64,000 bases of DNA from Mesorhizobium sp. L-8-3. Its GTDB lineage: Bacteria > Pseudomonadota > Alphaproteobacteria > Rhizobiales > Rhizobiaceae. The notes below the pieces were generated by a model. That model was given only the letters and a program-made list of their open reading frames with translations. It was not told the origin of the DNA and ran no database searches. The stretch spans positions 4,837,501-4,901,500 of the forward strand of contig NZ_AP023262.1 in NCBI RefSeq assembly GCF_016756615.1, read 5' to 3'. The number at the start of each line of letters is the position of its first letter. Position 1 is the stretch's first letter. Made by a program: the position numbers and the translations under genes. Below are positions 1-8,028 of this stretch, in pieces.

Positions 1-156
1 AGCGCGCCGGGGGCTTGACGGCCGCGTAGGCGAACGCGCGCCGGGGAGGCGAAAGCGAGCACCGGAGCCGGGAGATCGCGGATCAGCATTTCCGGCGCCC
101 GCTGGTCGCCGGTTCCGGCGACGACAGACAGACTCCAGCCAAGGACTGCGGAGGCC

Positions 157-633
157 ATGCCAGAAGAGTTTGTGGGAGGTCTTGTCATCCGGCACGCGGA
201 AGCGCGCGACATTGCCGCGCTGGCGGCGCTTTTCGCCGGCGATGCCATTGGCGGGCACGGCGACACCACGGACCCCGCAGTGTTGCCCGATTATGAAGCG
301 GCTTTCCGCAAGATTTCGCAGAGCCCCAACGATGCGCTTTACGTGGCGGAACTCGAAGGCGAGGTGGTGGGCACCTTCCAGACGACCCTGATCACCACCA
401 TGACGGCGCGGGGCGCGACCAATCTGACCGTCGAGGCGGTCCAGACGCGCGCCGACTCGCGCGGTCGGGGCATCGGCGCGGCAATGATCGCCTTCGCCAT
501 CGAGCGGGGCCGGGAAGCGGGCGTCAGGTTTGTCCAACTCACCTCGAGCAACAAGCGCGAGGCCGCTCATCGCTTCTACAGGCGGCTCGGTTTCGACCAG
601 AGCCACGCCGGCTTCAAGATGACGCTGTCGTAG
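157..633 (+). CDS. GNAT-family N-acetyltransferase
   Basis: A 158-residue protein with the Gcn5-related N-acetyltransferase fold, which moves an acetyl group from acetyl-CoA to an amine; the substrate cannot be told from sequence. The acetyl-CoA loop is seen as RADSRGRGIGAAMI (about residues 98-111, the R/Q-x-x-G-x-G/A pattern), and the C-terminal motif NKREAAHRFYRRLGF (about 132-146) is the usual beta6-alpha4 signature. A GGAGG lies just 2 bases before the ATG, which is tight, so a slightly later start is possible. It precedes the NDUFA12 gene by about 110 bases. The first 156 bases of the window hold no gene I can assign; a minus-strand frame stays open there to the left edge from an ATG at 158, but overlapping divergent starts make it doubtful. 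Confidence 0.85.
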   Translation: MPEEFVGGLVIRHAEARDIAALAALFAGDAIGGHGDTTDPAVLPDYEAAFRKISQSPNDALYVAELEGEVVGTFQTTLITTMTARGATNLTVEAVQTRADSRGRGIGAAMIAFAIERGREAGVRFVQLTSSNKREAAHRFYRRLGFDQSHAGFKMTLS

Positions 634-741
634 CGCGATAATCGTGACGAGGCCGCGCCAATCTCGGCCTCCACCCTTGCCAGCGGGCGCGGCTGACGCC
701 ATAAGGCGCATAGCCGGTGACGACCGGCGACGAGGATCCCG

Positions 742-1140
742 ATGAAGAAATTCCTGCTTCAGTTGTTCACATGGTGGAATGGCGAAACGCTCAATACGCG
801 TTTCCATACCTGGCGCCACGGCAAGCGCGTGGGCGAAGACGAGTTCGGTAACGTCTATTACGAGGGCGGCACGGATTCGGAAGGCCGGACCCGGCGCTGG
901 GTCATCTATAACGGCTATTCGGAAGCCTCCGCGATCCCGCCAGGCTGGCACGGCTGGATCCATCATCGTGTCGACACGGCGCCGTCGAAGGAAAACTACA
1001 AGCCGCGCGAGTGGCAGAAGGCGCATCGGCCGAACCTCACCGGAACCGCCGCGGCTTACCGGCCCAAGGGGTCGGTGCTGGGCAACCAGCACAGGCCGCA
1101 GGTGACCGGCGACTACGATGCCTGGACGCCCGGCAGCTGA
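742..1140 (+). CDS. NADH:ubiquinone oxidoreductase NDUFA12-family subunit
   Basis: A 132-residue homologue of the mitochondrial complex I accessory subunit NDUFA12 (B17.2), a protein found in alphaproteobacterial complex I that stabilises the peripheral arm. The family hallmarks are visible: the N-terminal block ending in FTWWNGETLNTR, the motif DEFGNVYYEGG, the segment RRWVIYNGYSEASAIPPGWHGWIHH (shown here in parts: RRWVIYNG, EASAIPP, WHGWIHH) and a C-terminal stretch with the NLTGTAAAYRPKGSV block. Length is typical for bacterial members. No other nuo genes are nearby; in Rhizobiales this gene is usually found alone beside a DUF2155 gene, aat and accC, as here. That arrangement supports the call and the taxonomic placement. 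Confidence 0.93.
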   Translation: MKKFLLQLFTWWNGETLNTRFHTWRHGKRVGEDEFGNVYYEGGTDSEGRTRRWVIYNGYSEASAIPPGWHGWIHHRVDTAPSKENYKPREWQKAHRPNLTGTAAAYRPKGSVLGNQHRPQVTGDYDAWTPGS

Positions 1141-1304
1141 GTGGCGCGCCTTTCGGGACCATCGGCGGCAATGGACTTTTGTCGCCACATTTGCCGCGTA
1201 ACCCGATTCACGATCAGTGCCGTGCCGGTTCCCGGCGCGTGCGCTCCCGATGCGCAGCGGTTTCCCGAATGACGATCTCCAGACCGACAGCGAAGAGTTC
1301 CCGA

Positions 1305-1757
1305 ATGAAAACCGCTGCGATCGCGTTGCTTGCAACGACGCTCGCGGCAGTATCTGGTGGTCGGGCCGAGGAGCCCGCAGCCGAGCCCACGGCCCCGGCA
1401 ACCCGGACCGAGGAGCGTGTCAAGAACCCCGTGGCCGAGTTCGCCGGCATCGACAAGATCACCGGCCGTATCATCACCTTCGACGTCTATATCGACGAGA
1501 CGGTTCAGTTCGGCGCGCTTCAAGTGACGCCGCGTGTGTGCTATTCGCGGCCCGAGGCCGAAGAACCCAAGACCGATTCCTTCGTCGAAGTCGACGAGAT
1601 CACCCTCGACCGCAAGATCCGGCGCATCTTCACGGGCTGGATGTTCGCCGAGAGCCCTGGCCTCAACGCGGTGGAGCATGCCGTCTACGACGTGTGGCTG
1701 AAGGCCTGCAAGCGGAAGTCCGACGTTCCGCCGCCGGAAGCCGCGAAGACGAACTGA
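1305..1757 (+). CDS. DUF2155 domain-containing secreted protein
   Basis: A 150-residue protein of the DUF2155 family, which is restricted largely to alphaproteobacteria and has no established function. The ATG at 1305 is chosen because it opens a good signal peptide (MKTAAIALLATTLAAVSGG, residues 1-19) before a short Ala/Pro/Glu-rich linker; the frame itself is open further upstream. The mature domain starts at about residue 45 with AGIDKITGRIITFDVYIDE and carries the family block LQVTPRVCYSRP and RIFTGWMFAESPGLNAVEH. Two cysteines (in VCYSRP and WLKACKRK) could form a disulfide. It is expected to be periplasmic. It lies between NDUFA12 and aat, the arrangement common in rhizobia. Confidence 0.9.
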   Translation: MKTAAIALLATTLAAVSGGRAEEPAAEPTAPATRTEERVKNPVAEFAGIDKITGRIITFDVYIDETVQFGALQVTPRVCYSRPEAEEPKTDSFVEVDEITLDRKIRRIFTGWMFAESPGLNAVEHAVYDVWLKACKRKSDVPPPEAAKTN

Positions 1758-1945
1758 TCGCCGGTCGGCCTGGATGTCGACACTCCAGGCCGCGCGACCC
1801 TTGGAACGCCTGGCTTTCGCGCCGGCAGGCGCGGCGCGCGATCGTATGCAACATCCGGTCCTTCAACCATTGGCCTGAGCCGCTCGGAACATTTCTCGAG
1901 CCACATCGGTCCCCCGACATCCTTTCCCTGCGGCAGGAGATCGTG

Positions 1946-2314
1946 GTGACGGCCGACATAGACGAACTGCTTGTCCTCGAAAGAGCCTTCTGGACCGGAG
2001 ACGCTGCCTTCTTCGAAGAGAACACCGATTCGGAATGTCTCGTTGCCTTCTCGCCCGACATGGCAGGGGTGATGGGAAACAAGGATCTCGCCGACACCGC
2101 CAAGGACGGCAATCGCTGGAAGGTCCTGGAAATCGACCTGAAGGGAATGCTTCAGCCGTGCAACGATGTCGCCATGCTGACCTACCAGGCGAGGGCGACG
2201 CGCGCAGATGGTGAGGACTATGCCGCGCTGGTCAGCACGGGCTATGTCCGTCGCGGCGGCAATTGGAGGATGATGTTCCACCAGCAGACGCCGCTCGGAA
2301 TGCCGTCCGGCTAG
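1946..2314 (+). CDS. NTF2-like / DUF4440-type protein
   Basis: About 122 residues with the cone-shaped NTF2/SnoaL-like fold suggested by pattern: an N-terminal helix (ELLVLERAFWTGDAAFFEENT), a strand-rich middle and a C-terminal block GYVRRGGNWRMMFHQQTPL, which is the typical ending of DUF4440 proteins. These are small ligand-binding or enzyme folds with diverse roles, so no function is assigned. Two in-frame GTG codons (1943 and 1946) follow an AGGAG at 1935-1939; 1946 has the better spacing. A longer frame exists upstream but lacks family resemblance. The gene converges on aat and overlaps its 3' end by four bases. Confidence 0.75.
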   Translation: MTADIDELLVLERAFWTGDAAFFEENTDSECLVAFSPDMAGVMGNKDLADTAKDGNRWKVLEIDLKGMLQPCNDVAMLTYQARATRADGEDYAALVSTGYVRRGGNWRMMFHQQTPLGMPSG

Positions 2315-2922
2315 AAGTAGGCCTCGCCCTTGAGGGCTTCGGCCAGCATCTTCTCGTATCTGGCGCGCGGCACATCGACGGCGCCGAAGCGCTTGAGATG
2401 TTCGGTGGTGAATTGCGTGTCGAGCAAAGCGAAGCCTCGCGCGCGCAAATGCTCGACAAGACGCACGAGGCACACCTTGGAGGCGTCGCGCTCCCGTGAG
2501 AACATGCTTTCGCCGAAGAAGGCCCGCCCGAGCCTGACTCCATAGAGACCGCCGACGAGATGTCCGTCTCGCCAGGCCTCCACGGAATGGCAATGTCCGC
2601 GCCGGTGGAGTTCCACATAGGCTTCACGGATCGGCGCGTTGATCCAGGTGCTGCGCCGTTCCGCGCGCCGTTCGGCGCAACCGTCTATCGTGGCTTCGAA
2701 ATCGTAGTCGAACGTGACTTCGAACGGCGTCTTGCGCATGGTTTTGGCGAGGCTCTTCGGCACGTGGAAGCCGTCGAACGGGATGATGCCACGCGTTTCG
2801 GGACGGACCCAGAACACTTCCGGATCAGCCGCGCTTTCCGCCATCGGGAAGACGCCGGACGCGTAGGCCTTCAAGAGAAGGTCCGGCGGGATGCGATATC
2901 CGGGCGCGTAGGGGCGTGTCAT
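2311..2922 (-). CDS. aat: Leucyl/phenylalanyl-tRNA--protein transferase
   Basis: A 203-residue aminoacyl-tRNA-protein transferase that adds Leu or Phe from charged tRNA to N-terminal Lys or Arg of proteins, marking them for ClpS/ClpAP degradation (N-end rule). Family blocks are clear: GYRIPPDLLLKAYASGVFPM near the N terminus, WVRPETRGIIPFD, TWINAPIREAYVELHRRGHCHSVEAW in the centre, then GGLYGVRLGRAFFGESMFS and LLDTQFTTEHLKRFGA. Length is normal for the short alphaproteobacterial form. It is the last gene of the minus-strand run after accC, but 281 bases separate them, so it may have its own promoter in that gap. Confidence 0.96.
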   Translation of the reverse strand: MTRPYAPGYRIPPDLLLKAYASGVFPMAESAADPEVFWVRPETRGIIPFDGFHVPKSLAKTMRKTPFEVTFDYDFEATIDGCAERRAERRSTWINAPIREAYVELHRRGHCHSVEAWRDGHLVGGLYGVRLGRAFFGESMFSRERDASKVCLVRLVEHLRARGFALLDTQFTTEHLKRFGAVDVPRARYEKMLAEALKGEAYF

Positions 2923-2995
2923 GGCTCTCGACCCTTGGAGAGCAAGCTAGTGGAACAATTCTAGCATTTGCACCCCATCGATACAGCCGGTTCGA

Positions 2996-3087
2996 GCGAA
3001 TGTCGGAATCAAGGGACCGCCGGAAACTATATGATTTCGCGCTTCAAATCCGGACATTCGCGCCACGGTTGCCCGGGAGCGAATGTC
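2996..3087. repeat. Three copies of GCGAATGTC in the aat upstream region
   Basis: The 9-mer GCGAATGTC occurs at 2996-3004 and 3079-3087, and in inverted form (GACATTCGC) at 3053-3061; the last two form a 9-bp inverted repeat with a 17-base spacer. All lie between accC and aat, in the region that must hold any aat promoter. They may be operator half-sites or part of a structured leader; no regulator is assigned. Confidence 0.5.
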
Positions 3088-3168
3088 AATCTCGTTTTGC
3101 TGCCGCTTGTCGTGCGAAAAAGGATCCGCGCGACACGCGGCAGGTTCTTGAACCGACGCATTTCTTTG

Positions 3169-3195
3169 TCCCGAAACCGGTTCCCGCTTTCGGGA
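3169..3195. repeat. Palindromic element downstream of accC
   Basis: Inverted repeat TCCCGAAA (3169-3176) / TTTCGGGA (3188-3195) with an 11-base loop CCGGTTCCCGC, just beyond the accC stop. Elements of this look are scattered between genes in many Rhizobiales. It could help end accBC transcripts, though no T-tract follows on the minus strand. Confidence 0.5.
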
Positions 3196-3203
3196 GACAT
3201 GCT

Positions 3204-4556
3204 TCAGGCTGCGGCGGCCGTCTCCGCGAGATGCTTCTCAAGCCAATGAATGTCGTAGTCGCCATTGGCGATGTCGATATTGCCGACGAGATCGCGGAAC
3301 AGCGGCAGCGTGGTCTTCACGCCGTCGACCACGAATTCGTCGAGCGCTCGGCGCAGCCGCATCATGCATTCGACGCGATTTCGGCCATGCACGATCAGCT
3401 TGCCGATCAGGCTGTCATAGTAGGGCGGGATGCGATAGCCGGAATAGGCGCCGGAATCGACGCGGATGCCGAGCCCGCCGGGGGTGTGGAAATGCGTGAT
3501 CGTGCCGGGCGAGGGGGTGAAGGTGCGCGCATCCTCGGCATTGATGCGGCATTCGATGGCATGGCCGGCGAATTTGATGTCCTCCTGCCGCGTCGAAAGG
3601 CCGCCGCCCGAGGCGACGCGGATCTGCTCGTGGACGAGATCGATGCCTGTGATCGCTTCCGTCACCGGATGTTCGACCTGCAGGCGGGTGTTCATCTCGA
3701 TGAAGTAGAACTCGCCGTTCTCATAGAGGAACTCGATCGTGCCGGCGCCGGAGTAGCCAAGATCGGCGATCGCCTTCGAGCAGATCTCGCCGATGCGCGA
3801 ACGCTCCTCGGCATTGAGGGCCGGAGAGTTCGCCTCTTCCCAGACCTTCTGGTGCCGACGCTGCAGCGAGCAGTCGCGCTCCCCGAGGTGGATCGCCTTG
3901 CCCGCGCCGTCGCCGACGATCTGCACCTCGATATGGCGCGGCTTCTCGAGATATTTCTCGATGTAGACGGCGTCGTCGCCGAAGGCCGCACCCGCCTCCG
4001 AACGCGCCGTGGCCAGCGCGATCGGCAGGTCTTCGGCCGAACGGGCCACCTTCATGCCGCGCCCGCCGCCGCCGGCCGAGGCCTTGATGATGACGGGAAA
4101 GCCGATCTCCGAGGCAATGCGGAAAGCCTCGCGGTCGTCGCTGACCGCTCCGTCCGAGCCTGGAACCACGGGGATGCCGAGGCGCTTGGCCGTGCGCTTG
4201 GCCTCGATCTTGTCGCCCATGATGCGGATATGGTCACCCGAAGGTCCAATGAAGGTGATCTTGTGGGCGGCCAGTATGTCGGCGAATTTGGCATTTTCCG
4301 ACAGGAAGCCGTAGCCGGGATGCACGGCGTCCGCCCCCGTGATTTCGCAGGCGGCCACGATCTGGTGGATGTTGAGATACGAATCGCGCGAGGGCGGCGG
4401 GCCGATGCAGACGCTTTCGTCGGCCAGCCTCACATGCATGGCGTCGGCGTCGGCCGTGGAATGGACCACGACCGTCCGGATGCCGAGCTCCTTGGCGGCG
4501 CGCAGCACCCTGAGGGCGATTTCGCCGCGATTGGCGATGAGGATTTTCTGGAACAC
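3204..4556 (-). CDS. accC: Acetyl-CoA carboxylase, biotin carboxylase subunit
   Basis: A 450-residue biotin carboxylase, the ATP-dependent first half-reaction of acetyl-CoA carboxylase, which carboxylates biotin on AccB for fatty-acid synthesis. It starts with the canonical FQKILIANRGEIALRVLRA; ATP-grasp features follow: KASAGGGGRGMKVA (glycine-rich loop), EKYLEKPRHIEVQI, GERDCSLQRRHQKVWEE and FIEMNTRLQVEHPVTE with catalytic Glu, Asn and Arg residues, then the C-terminal domain with ECRINAED. The GTG at 4556 is chosen: it gives the conserved N terminus, sits 19 bases after the accB stop and has GAGG upstream. It forms an operon with accB. Confidence 0.97.
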   Translation of the reverse strand: MFQKILIANRGEIALRVLRAAKELGIRTVVVHSTADADAMHVRLADESVCIGPPPSRDSYLNIHQIVAACEITGADAVHPGYGFLSENAKFADILAAHKITFIGPSGDHIRIMGDKIEAKRTAKRLGIPVVPGSDGAVSDDREAFRIASEIGFPVIIKASAGGGGRGMKVARSAEDLPIALATARSEAGAAFGDDAVYIEKYLEKPRHIEVQIVGDGAGKAIHLGERDCSLQRRHQKVWEEANSPALNAEERSRIGEICSKAIADLGYSGAGTIEFLYENGEFYFIEMNTRLQVEHPVTEAITGIDLVHEQIRVASGGGLSTRQEDIKFAGHAIECRINAEDARTFTPSPGTITHFHTPGGLGIRVDSGAYSGYRIPPYYDSLIGKLIVHGRNRVECMMRLRRALDEFVVDGVKTTLPLFRDLVGNIDIANGDYDIHWLEKHLAETAAAA

Positions 4557-4575
4557 GGGGCGTGGACCTCGAAGC

Positions 4576-5046
4576 TTATTCGATGACGACCAGCGGCTCG
4601 CCATATTCGACCGGCTGCGCGTCCTCGAACAGGATGGCCGTCACGGTGCCGGAACGGGGCGAGGGGATCTGGTTCATTGTCTTCATCGCTTCGATGATCA
4701 GCAGCGTCTGTCCTTCCCTGACCTTCTGGCCAAGCTCGATGAAGGGCTTGGCATCGGGCGAAGGCGCGGCGTAGGCGGTGCCGACCATGGGCGAGGTGAC
4801 GGCGTTCTTGGCCGCGTCGGCGGCAGCTACCGTCGGCGCGGCACCAGCCGCCAGCGCGGCCTGCGGCGCCACGGCGGCGACGACCGGCGCGGGGGCGGCG
4901 ACCGCGTTCACGGCCTGCGCCTGGCGCGATACCCTCACCTTGAGATCGCCCAGCTCGACCTCGATCTCGGTCAGGTTGGTGTCGTTCAGTATGCCTGCCA
5001 GATCGCGGATGAGCTGCTGGTCAACGCCGGATTTCTTGAGCGACAT
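4576..5046 (-). CDS. accB: Acetyl-CoA carboxylase biotin carboxyl carrier protein
   Basis: A 156-residue biotin carboxyl carrier. The N-terminal region (1-45) is the dimerisation/interaction part, then an Ala/Pro-rich flexible linker of about 40 residues, then the C-terminal biotinyl domain starting at TSPMVGTAY. The biotinylated lysine is K122 in the motif EAMKTM, with the usual "thumb" before it (AAPSPDAKPFIELG). It carries CO2-biotin from AccC to the carboxyltransferase (AccAD, not in this window). The gene lies 34 bases after aroQ and directly before accC. Confidence 0.97.
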   Translation of the reverse strand: MSLKKSGVDQQLIRDLAGILNDTNLTEIEVELGDLKVRVSRQAQAVNAVAAPAPVVAAVAPQAALAAGAAPTVAAADAAKNAVTSPMVGTAYAAPSPDAKPFIELGQKVREGQTLLIIEAMKTMNQIPSPRSGTVTAILFEDAQPVEYGEPLVVIE

Positions 5047-5080
5047 CGTGCCTAGGTTCCTTGTTGGTTCGGGCCGCGGC

Positions 5081-5515
5081 TCAGAGCCGGGCTGCGAGCG
5101 CCTGCAGCGCCAGCGTGTATCCGAGCGGCCCGAAGCCGCAGATCATCCCCGCAGCGACGGGGGAGATCATGGATTTGTGCCGGAACGCCTCGCGGGCGTG
5201 GATGTTGGAGAGATGGACTTCCGCCACGGGCAGCGGCGAAACGGCGCGGATCGCGTCGTGAATGGCGATGGAGGTGTGGCTGTAGGCGCCGGGGTTGATC
5301 ACGATGCCGACGGCTTTCTCGCCGGCCTCCTGGATCCAGTCGACCAGGTCGCCTTCATGATTGGACTGACGGCAGACGACCTCCAGCCCGAGTGATGCGC
5401 CGGCCTTCCTGCAGTCTTCCTCGATCGCCGCGAGATCCTTGCCGCCATAGATGCCGGGCTCGCGTTTGCCGAGCATGTTGAGGTTCGGACCGTTGAGAAC
5501 GTAGACTGTCTTCAA
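5081..5515 (-). CDS. aroQ: Type II 3-dehydroquinate dehydratase
   Basis: A 144-residue type II dehydroquinase that converts 3-dehydroquinate to 3-dehydroshikimate in the shikimate pathway. The N-terminal signature VLNGPNLNMLGKREPGIYG includes the catalytic tyrosine (Y23), and the second block VINPGAYSHTSIAIHDAI and EVHLSNIHARE carries the conserved Asn, His and Arg residues. The start is set at a TTG at 5515, preceded by GGAAAGG at a good distance; the longer frame beginning at 5572 adds 19 residues not expected in this family. Next to accB in an apparent operon, an arrangement frequent in proteobacteria. Confidence 0.94.
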   Translation of the reverse strand: MKTVYVLNGPNLNMLGKREPGIYGGKDLAAIEEDCRKAGASLGLEVVCRQSNHEGDLVDWIQEAGEKAVGIVINPGAYSHTSIAIHDAIRAVSPLPVAEVHLSNIHAREAFRHKSMISPVAAGMICGFGPLGYTLALQALAARL

Positions 5516-5636
5516 GATGCAGGCCTTTCCACGCCGGCCCGGCCGGCGTGCGCAATCCTCTATAATGGGCATAGGCGACCGCGCAAAGAGCGCAAGCGCC
5601 TTCTTCCACCGTCCACAAGTCTCGATTCGGCTGGAT

Positions 5637-6443
5637 TCAGCAGCTTGCGTCGCCTAGGCAGGCCTTGGCGGCGGCGATCTTCTCGGCGAGGACAGCCTGG
5701 CCCAGCGCGCCGAAAACCACCTCGTTGCCGACGACGTAAGACGGCGTTCCCGTTATCGCCAGCTTGTTGGCCAGCTCGTATGTGCCGGCGAAGGCCTGCC
5801 CGATCGCCGGATCCTGCATCATGTCGCGCAGCTTGGCCTCGTCCGCGCCGAGCGACACGGCGAGCTTGACGGCGCTCGCCTCGTCGGCACGGCCGGGGCT
5901 GCCAAGGAGCTTGTCGTGGAACTCGCCGTATTTTTCCGGCATCAGCTTCAGGAAGGCCTGCGAGACCATATGCGCCTTCTGCGAATCCGGGCCGAGGATC
6001 GGGAACTCCTTCAGCACGAAGCGCAGTTCGGAATCCTGCGCGGTGAGCGCATGCATGTCCTCGATGGCGCGTTTGCAGAAGCCGCAATTGTAGTCGTAGA
6101 ACTCGACGATCGTGACCTTGCCGTTCGGGTTGCCGACCACGCCGTCATGCGGGGAGTTGAAGATCTCGTCCTTCGACTGCTTGATGACGCCGAGCTGGGC
6201 GATGCGCTGCTCTTCCTGCTGCTTGGTCTCGAGCGCCTGCTGCACCTCGAGCAGGATCTCGGGGTTCTCGAGCAGATAGTTGCGCACGATCAGCTCGACC
6301 TCTTTGCGGTCGAGCGCGCCGGCGGTGGCCTGCTGCTTGTCCTCGGCATAGGCAGGTTGCGGCCGGCCGGCGACGTAGCCCGATGCCAGCATGGCGAAAG
6401 CGAGCGCGATGCCGCTCGCTCCCAACACTATCGCCCTTGTCAT
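5637..6443 (-). CDS. DsbA-family periplasmic thiol:disulfide oxidoreductase
   Basis: A 268-residue thioredoxin-fold protein exported by a signal peptide (residues 1-33, cleavage probably after AYA). An N-terminal helical segment (about 45-90, rich in Glu/Gln) resembles the Com1/ScsC-type oligomerisation region. The active site is C120-G-F-C123 within FYDYNCGFCKRA, and the cis-proline loop is ITGTPSYVV. An extra cysteine pair lies at the C terminus (ACLGDASC). It is expected to introduce or shuffle disulfides in periplasmic proteins. It is 49 bases downstream of the bepA-like protease, a sensible partner in envelope quality control. Confidence 0.92.
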   Translation of the reverse strand: MTRAIVLGASGIALAFAMLASGYVAGRPQPAYAEDKQQATAGALDRKEVELIVRNYLLENPEILLEVQQALETKQQEEQRIAQLGVIKQSKDEIFNSPHDGVVGNPNGKVTIVEFYDYNCGFCKRAIEDMHALTAQDSELRFVLKEFPILGPDSQKAHMVSQAFLKLMPEKYGEFHDKLLGSPGRADEASAVKLAVSLGADEAKLRDMMQDPAIGQAFAGTYELANKLAITGTPSYVVGNEVVFGALGQAVLAEKIAAAKACLGDASC

Positions 6444-6492
6444 GTCAGTTCGTCCTTGTTCCTGCCGGAGAATGGCGACCGCGTCCGCGCGG

Positions 6493-7896
6493 TCAGCCTT
6501 TCTTCTTGCCGGGCTGCTTGTAATTGATGATGTCCTGCGCGCGCACCCAGGCCGGCGATCCGCGCTTCATCTTCATCTGGGCGCGGGCGGCGAAAACCTT
6601 CGCCTCCTTGTAGACGCCGCTGTAGAAATAGCCTTCGGCCGTGGCGAGTTCCGCCTCCGCGACCTGGCCGAGCTGGCCGTAGGCCTGGGCGAGGTAACGA
6701 TAGGCGCTGATGTTCTCACGGTCGCGCTCGAGGCCCTTGTTGATCTCGTCGACCGCCTTTTCGATGGATTCCTGCTTGCCGGTGGCGAGCAGGGCCTGGC
6801 CATAGGCGACCCGCAGGATGCCGGATTTCGCAGGGTCGAGCTTGACGGCGCTCGCATAGGCCTGCGCCGCTTCGGCCGGACGGTTCGCCTTGACCAGTAT
6901 GTCTCCGCGCAGCTCGTGGAAATAGGGGTTCTTCGGGTTCGCCTTGACCAGCGCGTCCGCCTTCTGGAGCGCGCTCCTGGGATTTCCGTAGAGATAGGTC
7001 GCGATGGCGTCGCCATATTGCGCGGCGAGTCCGCCGCTGCCCTTGCGGAAAATGCGCGCGGCCGCCCCCTGGCCCTGCGTATAGACGGCTATCTTCACAC
7101 GCATCATGTCGTGGCGAAGCTGCAGCGCCTCGGGATCCGTCTTGTTGAAATAGGGGCTGGCCTCGGCCAGCGTCTGCAGGTTGGCGATGCGCTCGCGCGG
7201 CATCGGATGGCTGACCTGATAGGGATCGACACGCGCGCCCGAAAGGGACAGCGCGCTGGCGAAACGCTTGAAGGTGATCAGCATGCCCCTGGCCGACTGC
7301 CCGGTCGCCTCGAGATAATCGAGCGCGGAACGGTCGGCCGTGACCTCCTCGGTGCGCTGATAGCCCAGCAGCCCGCGCCGCGCCATTTCTGCGCCGCCCA
7401 TGGCGAGGCCGCCGCCGGCCTGAGCGACGCCGCCGACGCCGCCGGCCGCGCCGGCCACGGCTGCACCCATGCCGAGCAGCGTGGCGACGATTGCCATGGT
7501 CTGGGCGCGGGCGAGCTGCTGGCGCAGCCGCTCCTGATGTCCGCCGGCGATGTGGCCCGCTTCGTGGGCGATGACGCCGATGATCTCGTTCGGCGTCTCG
7601 GAGGTCACCAACGCCCCGGTGTTGATGAACATGCGGCGACCGGCGACGAAGGCGTTGAAGCTCTGATCATTGACCAGGACGATGTTGATGTTGGAGCTGC
7701 CGAGCCCTGCCGCCTTCAGGATCGGGCGCGCATAGTCGCGGACCAGCGCCTCGATCTCCGCGTCGCGCACCACGGGCAGGCTCTGCGCGAGCGCCTGGCC
7801 GGCGGTGGAGACGGCGAGGCACAACGCCACGAGGCCGGCCGTCAGGCCGCGTCCGCAGCGGGCGAGCTTTGCCGAAAGAGGCGATCGTGTCTGCAT
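6493..7896 (-). CDS. M48-family metalloprotease with TPR repeats (BepA/YfgC-like)
   Basis: A 467-residue secreted zinc protease of the M48 family fused to TPR repeats, the architecture of BepA (YfgC), which degrades or assists stalled outer-membrane proteins such as LptD. A signal peptide spans residues 1-37. Zinc ligands are in HEAGH (H111, H115) and the downstream ExxAD motif (E184). A Gly/Ala-rich segment (about 140-165) lies between them, and TPR-like helices run from about residue 290 to 440, ending in a basic tail. The ATG at 7896 is chosen because it begins the signal peptide; the frame is open much further but antisense to the aminotransferase there. Confidence 0.92.
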   Translation of the reverse strand: MQTRSPLSAKLARCGRGLTAGLVALCLAVSTAGQALAQSLPVVRDAEIEALVRDYARPILKAAGLGSSNINIVLVNDQSFNAFVAGRRMFINTGALVTSETPNEIIGVIAHEAGHIAGGHQERLRQQLARAQTMAIVATLLGMGAAVAGAAGGVGGVAQAGGGLAMGGAEMARRGLLGYQRTEEVTADRSALDYLEATGQSARGMLITFKRFASALSLSGARVDPYQVSHPMPRERIANLQTLAEASPYFNKTDPEALQLRHDMMRVKIAVYTQGQGAAARIFRKGSGGLAAQYGDAIATYLYGNPRSALQKADALVKANPKNPYFHELRGDILVKANRPAEAAQAYASAVKLDPAKSGILRVAYGQALLATGKQESIEKAVDEINKGLERDRENISAYRYLAQAYGQLGQVAEAELATAEGYFYSGVYKEAKVFAARAQMKMKRGSPAWVRAQDIINYKQPGKKKG

Positions 7897-7961
7897 GGTT
7901 GGCCGCACTGGTAGCCCACCATGGATGCAATGAAAAGGCGGAGGCAACATGAACTTGTGAT

Positions 7962-7988
7962 CCGCACAGCAATCGGGCATTTGTGCGG
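7962..7988. promoter_or_regulatory. Inverted repeat between divergent protease and aminotransferase
   Basis: CCGCACA (7962-7968) and TGTGCGG (7982-7988) form a perfect 7-bp inverted repeat with a 13-base spacer in the 132-base divergent intergenic region. It could be an operator or a short hairpin; no regulator is implied. Confidence 0.35.
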
Positions 7989-8028
7989 CCACAGTTGAGA
8001 CCGGTTCGCGCGGGAAGGCTTTACATCC

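Noticed and set aside
1..158. Partial minus-strand gene running off the left edge
   Set aside because: Its start would overlap the GNAT start in the opposite direction and 52 codons show no known family.
2916..4586. A 556-codon plus-strand frame
   Set aside because: Exact antisense shadow of accC; His/Arg/Asp-rich composition typical of such shadows.
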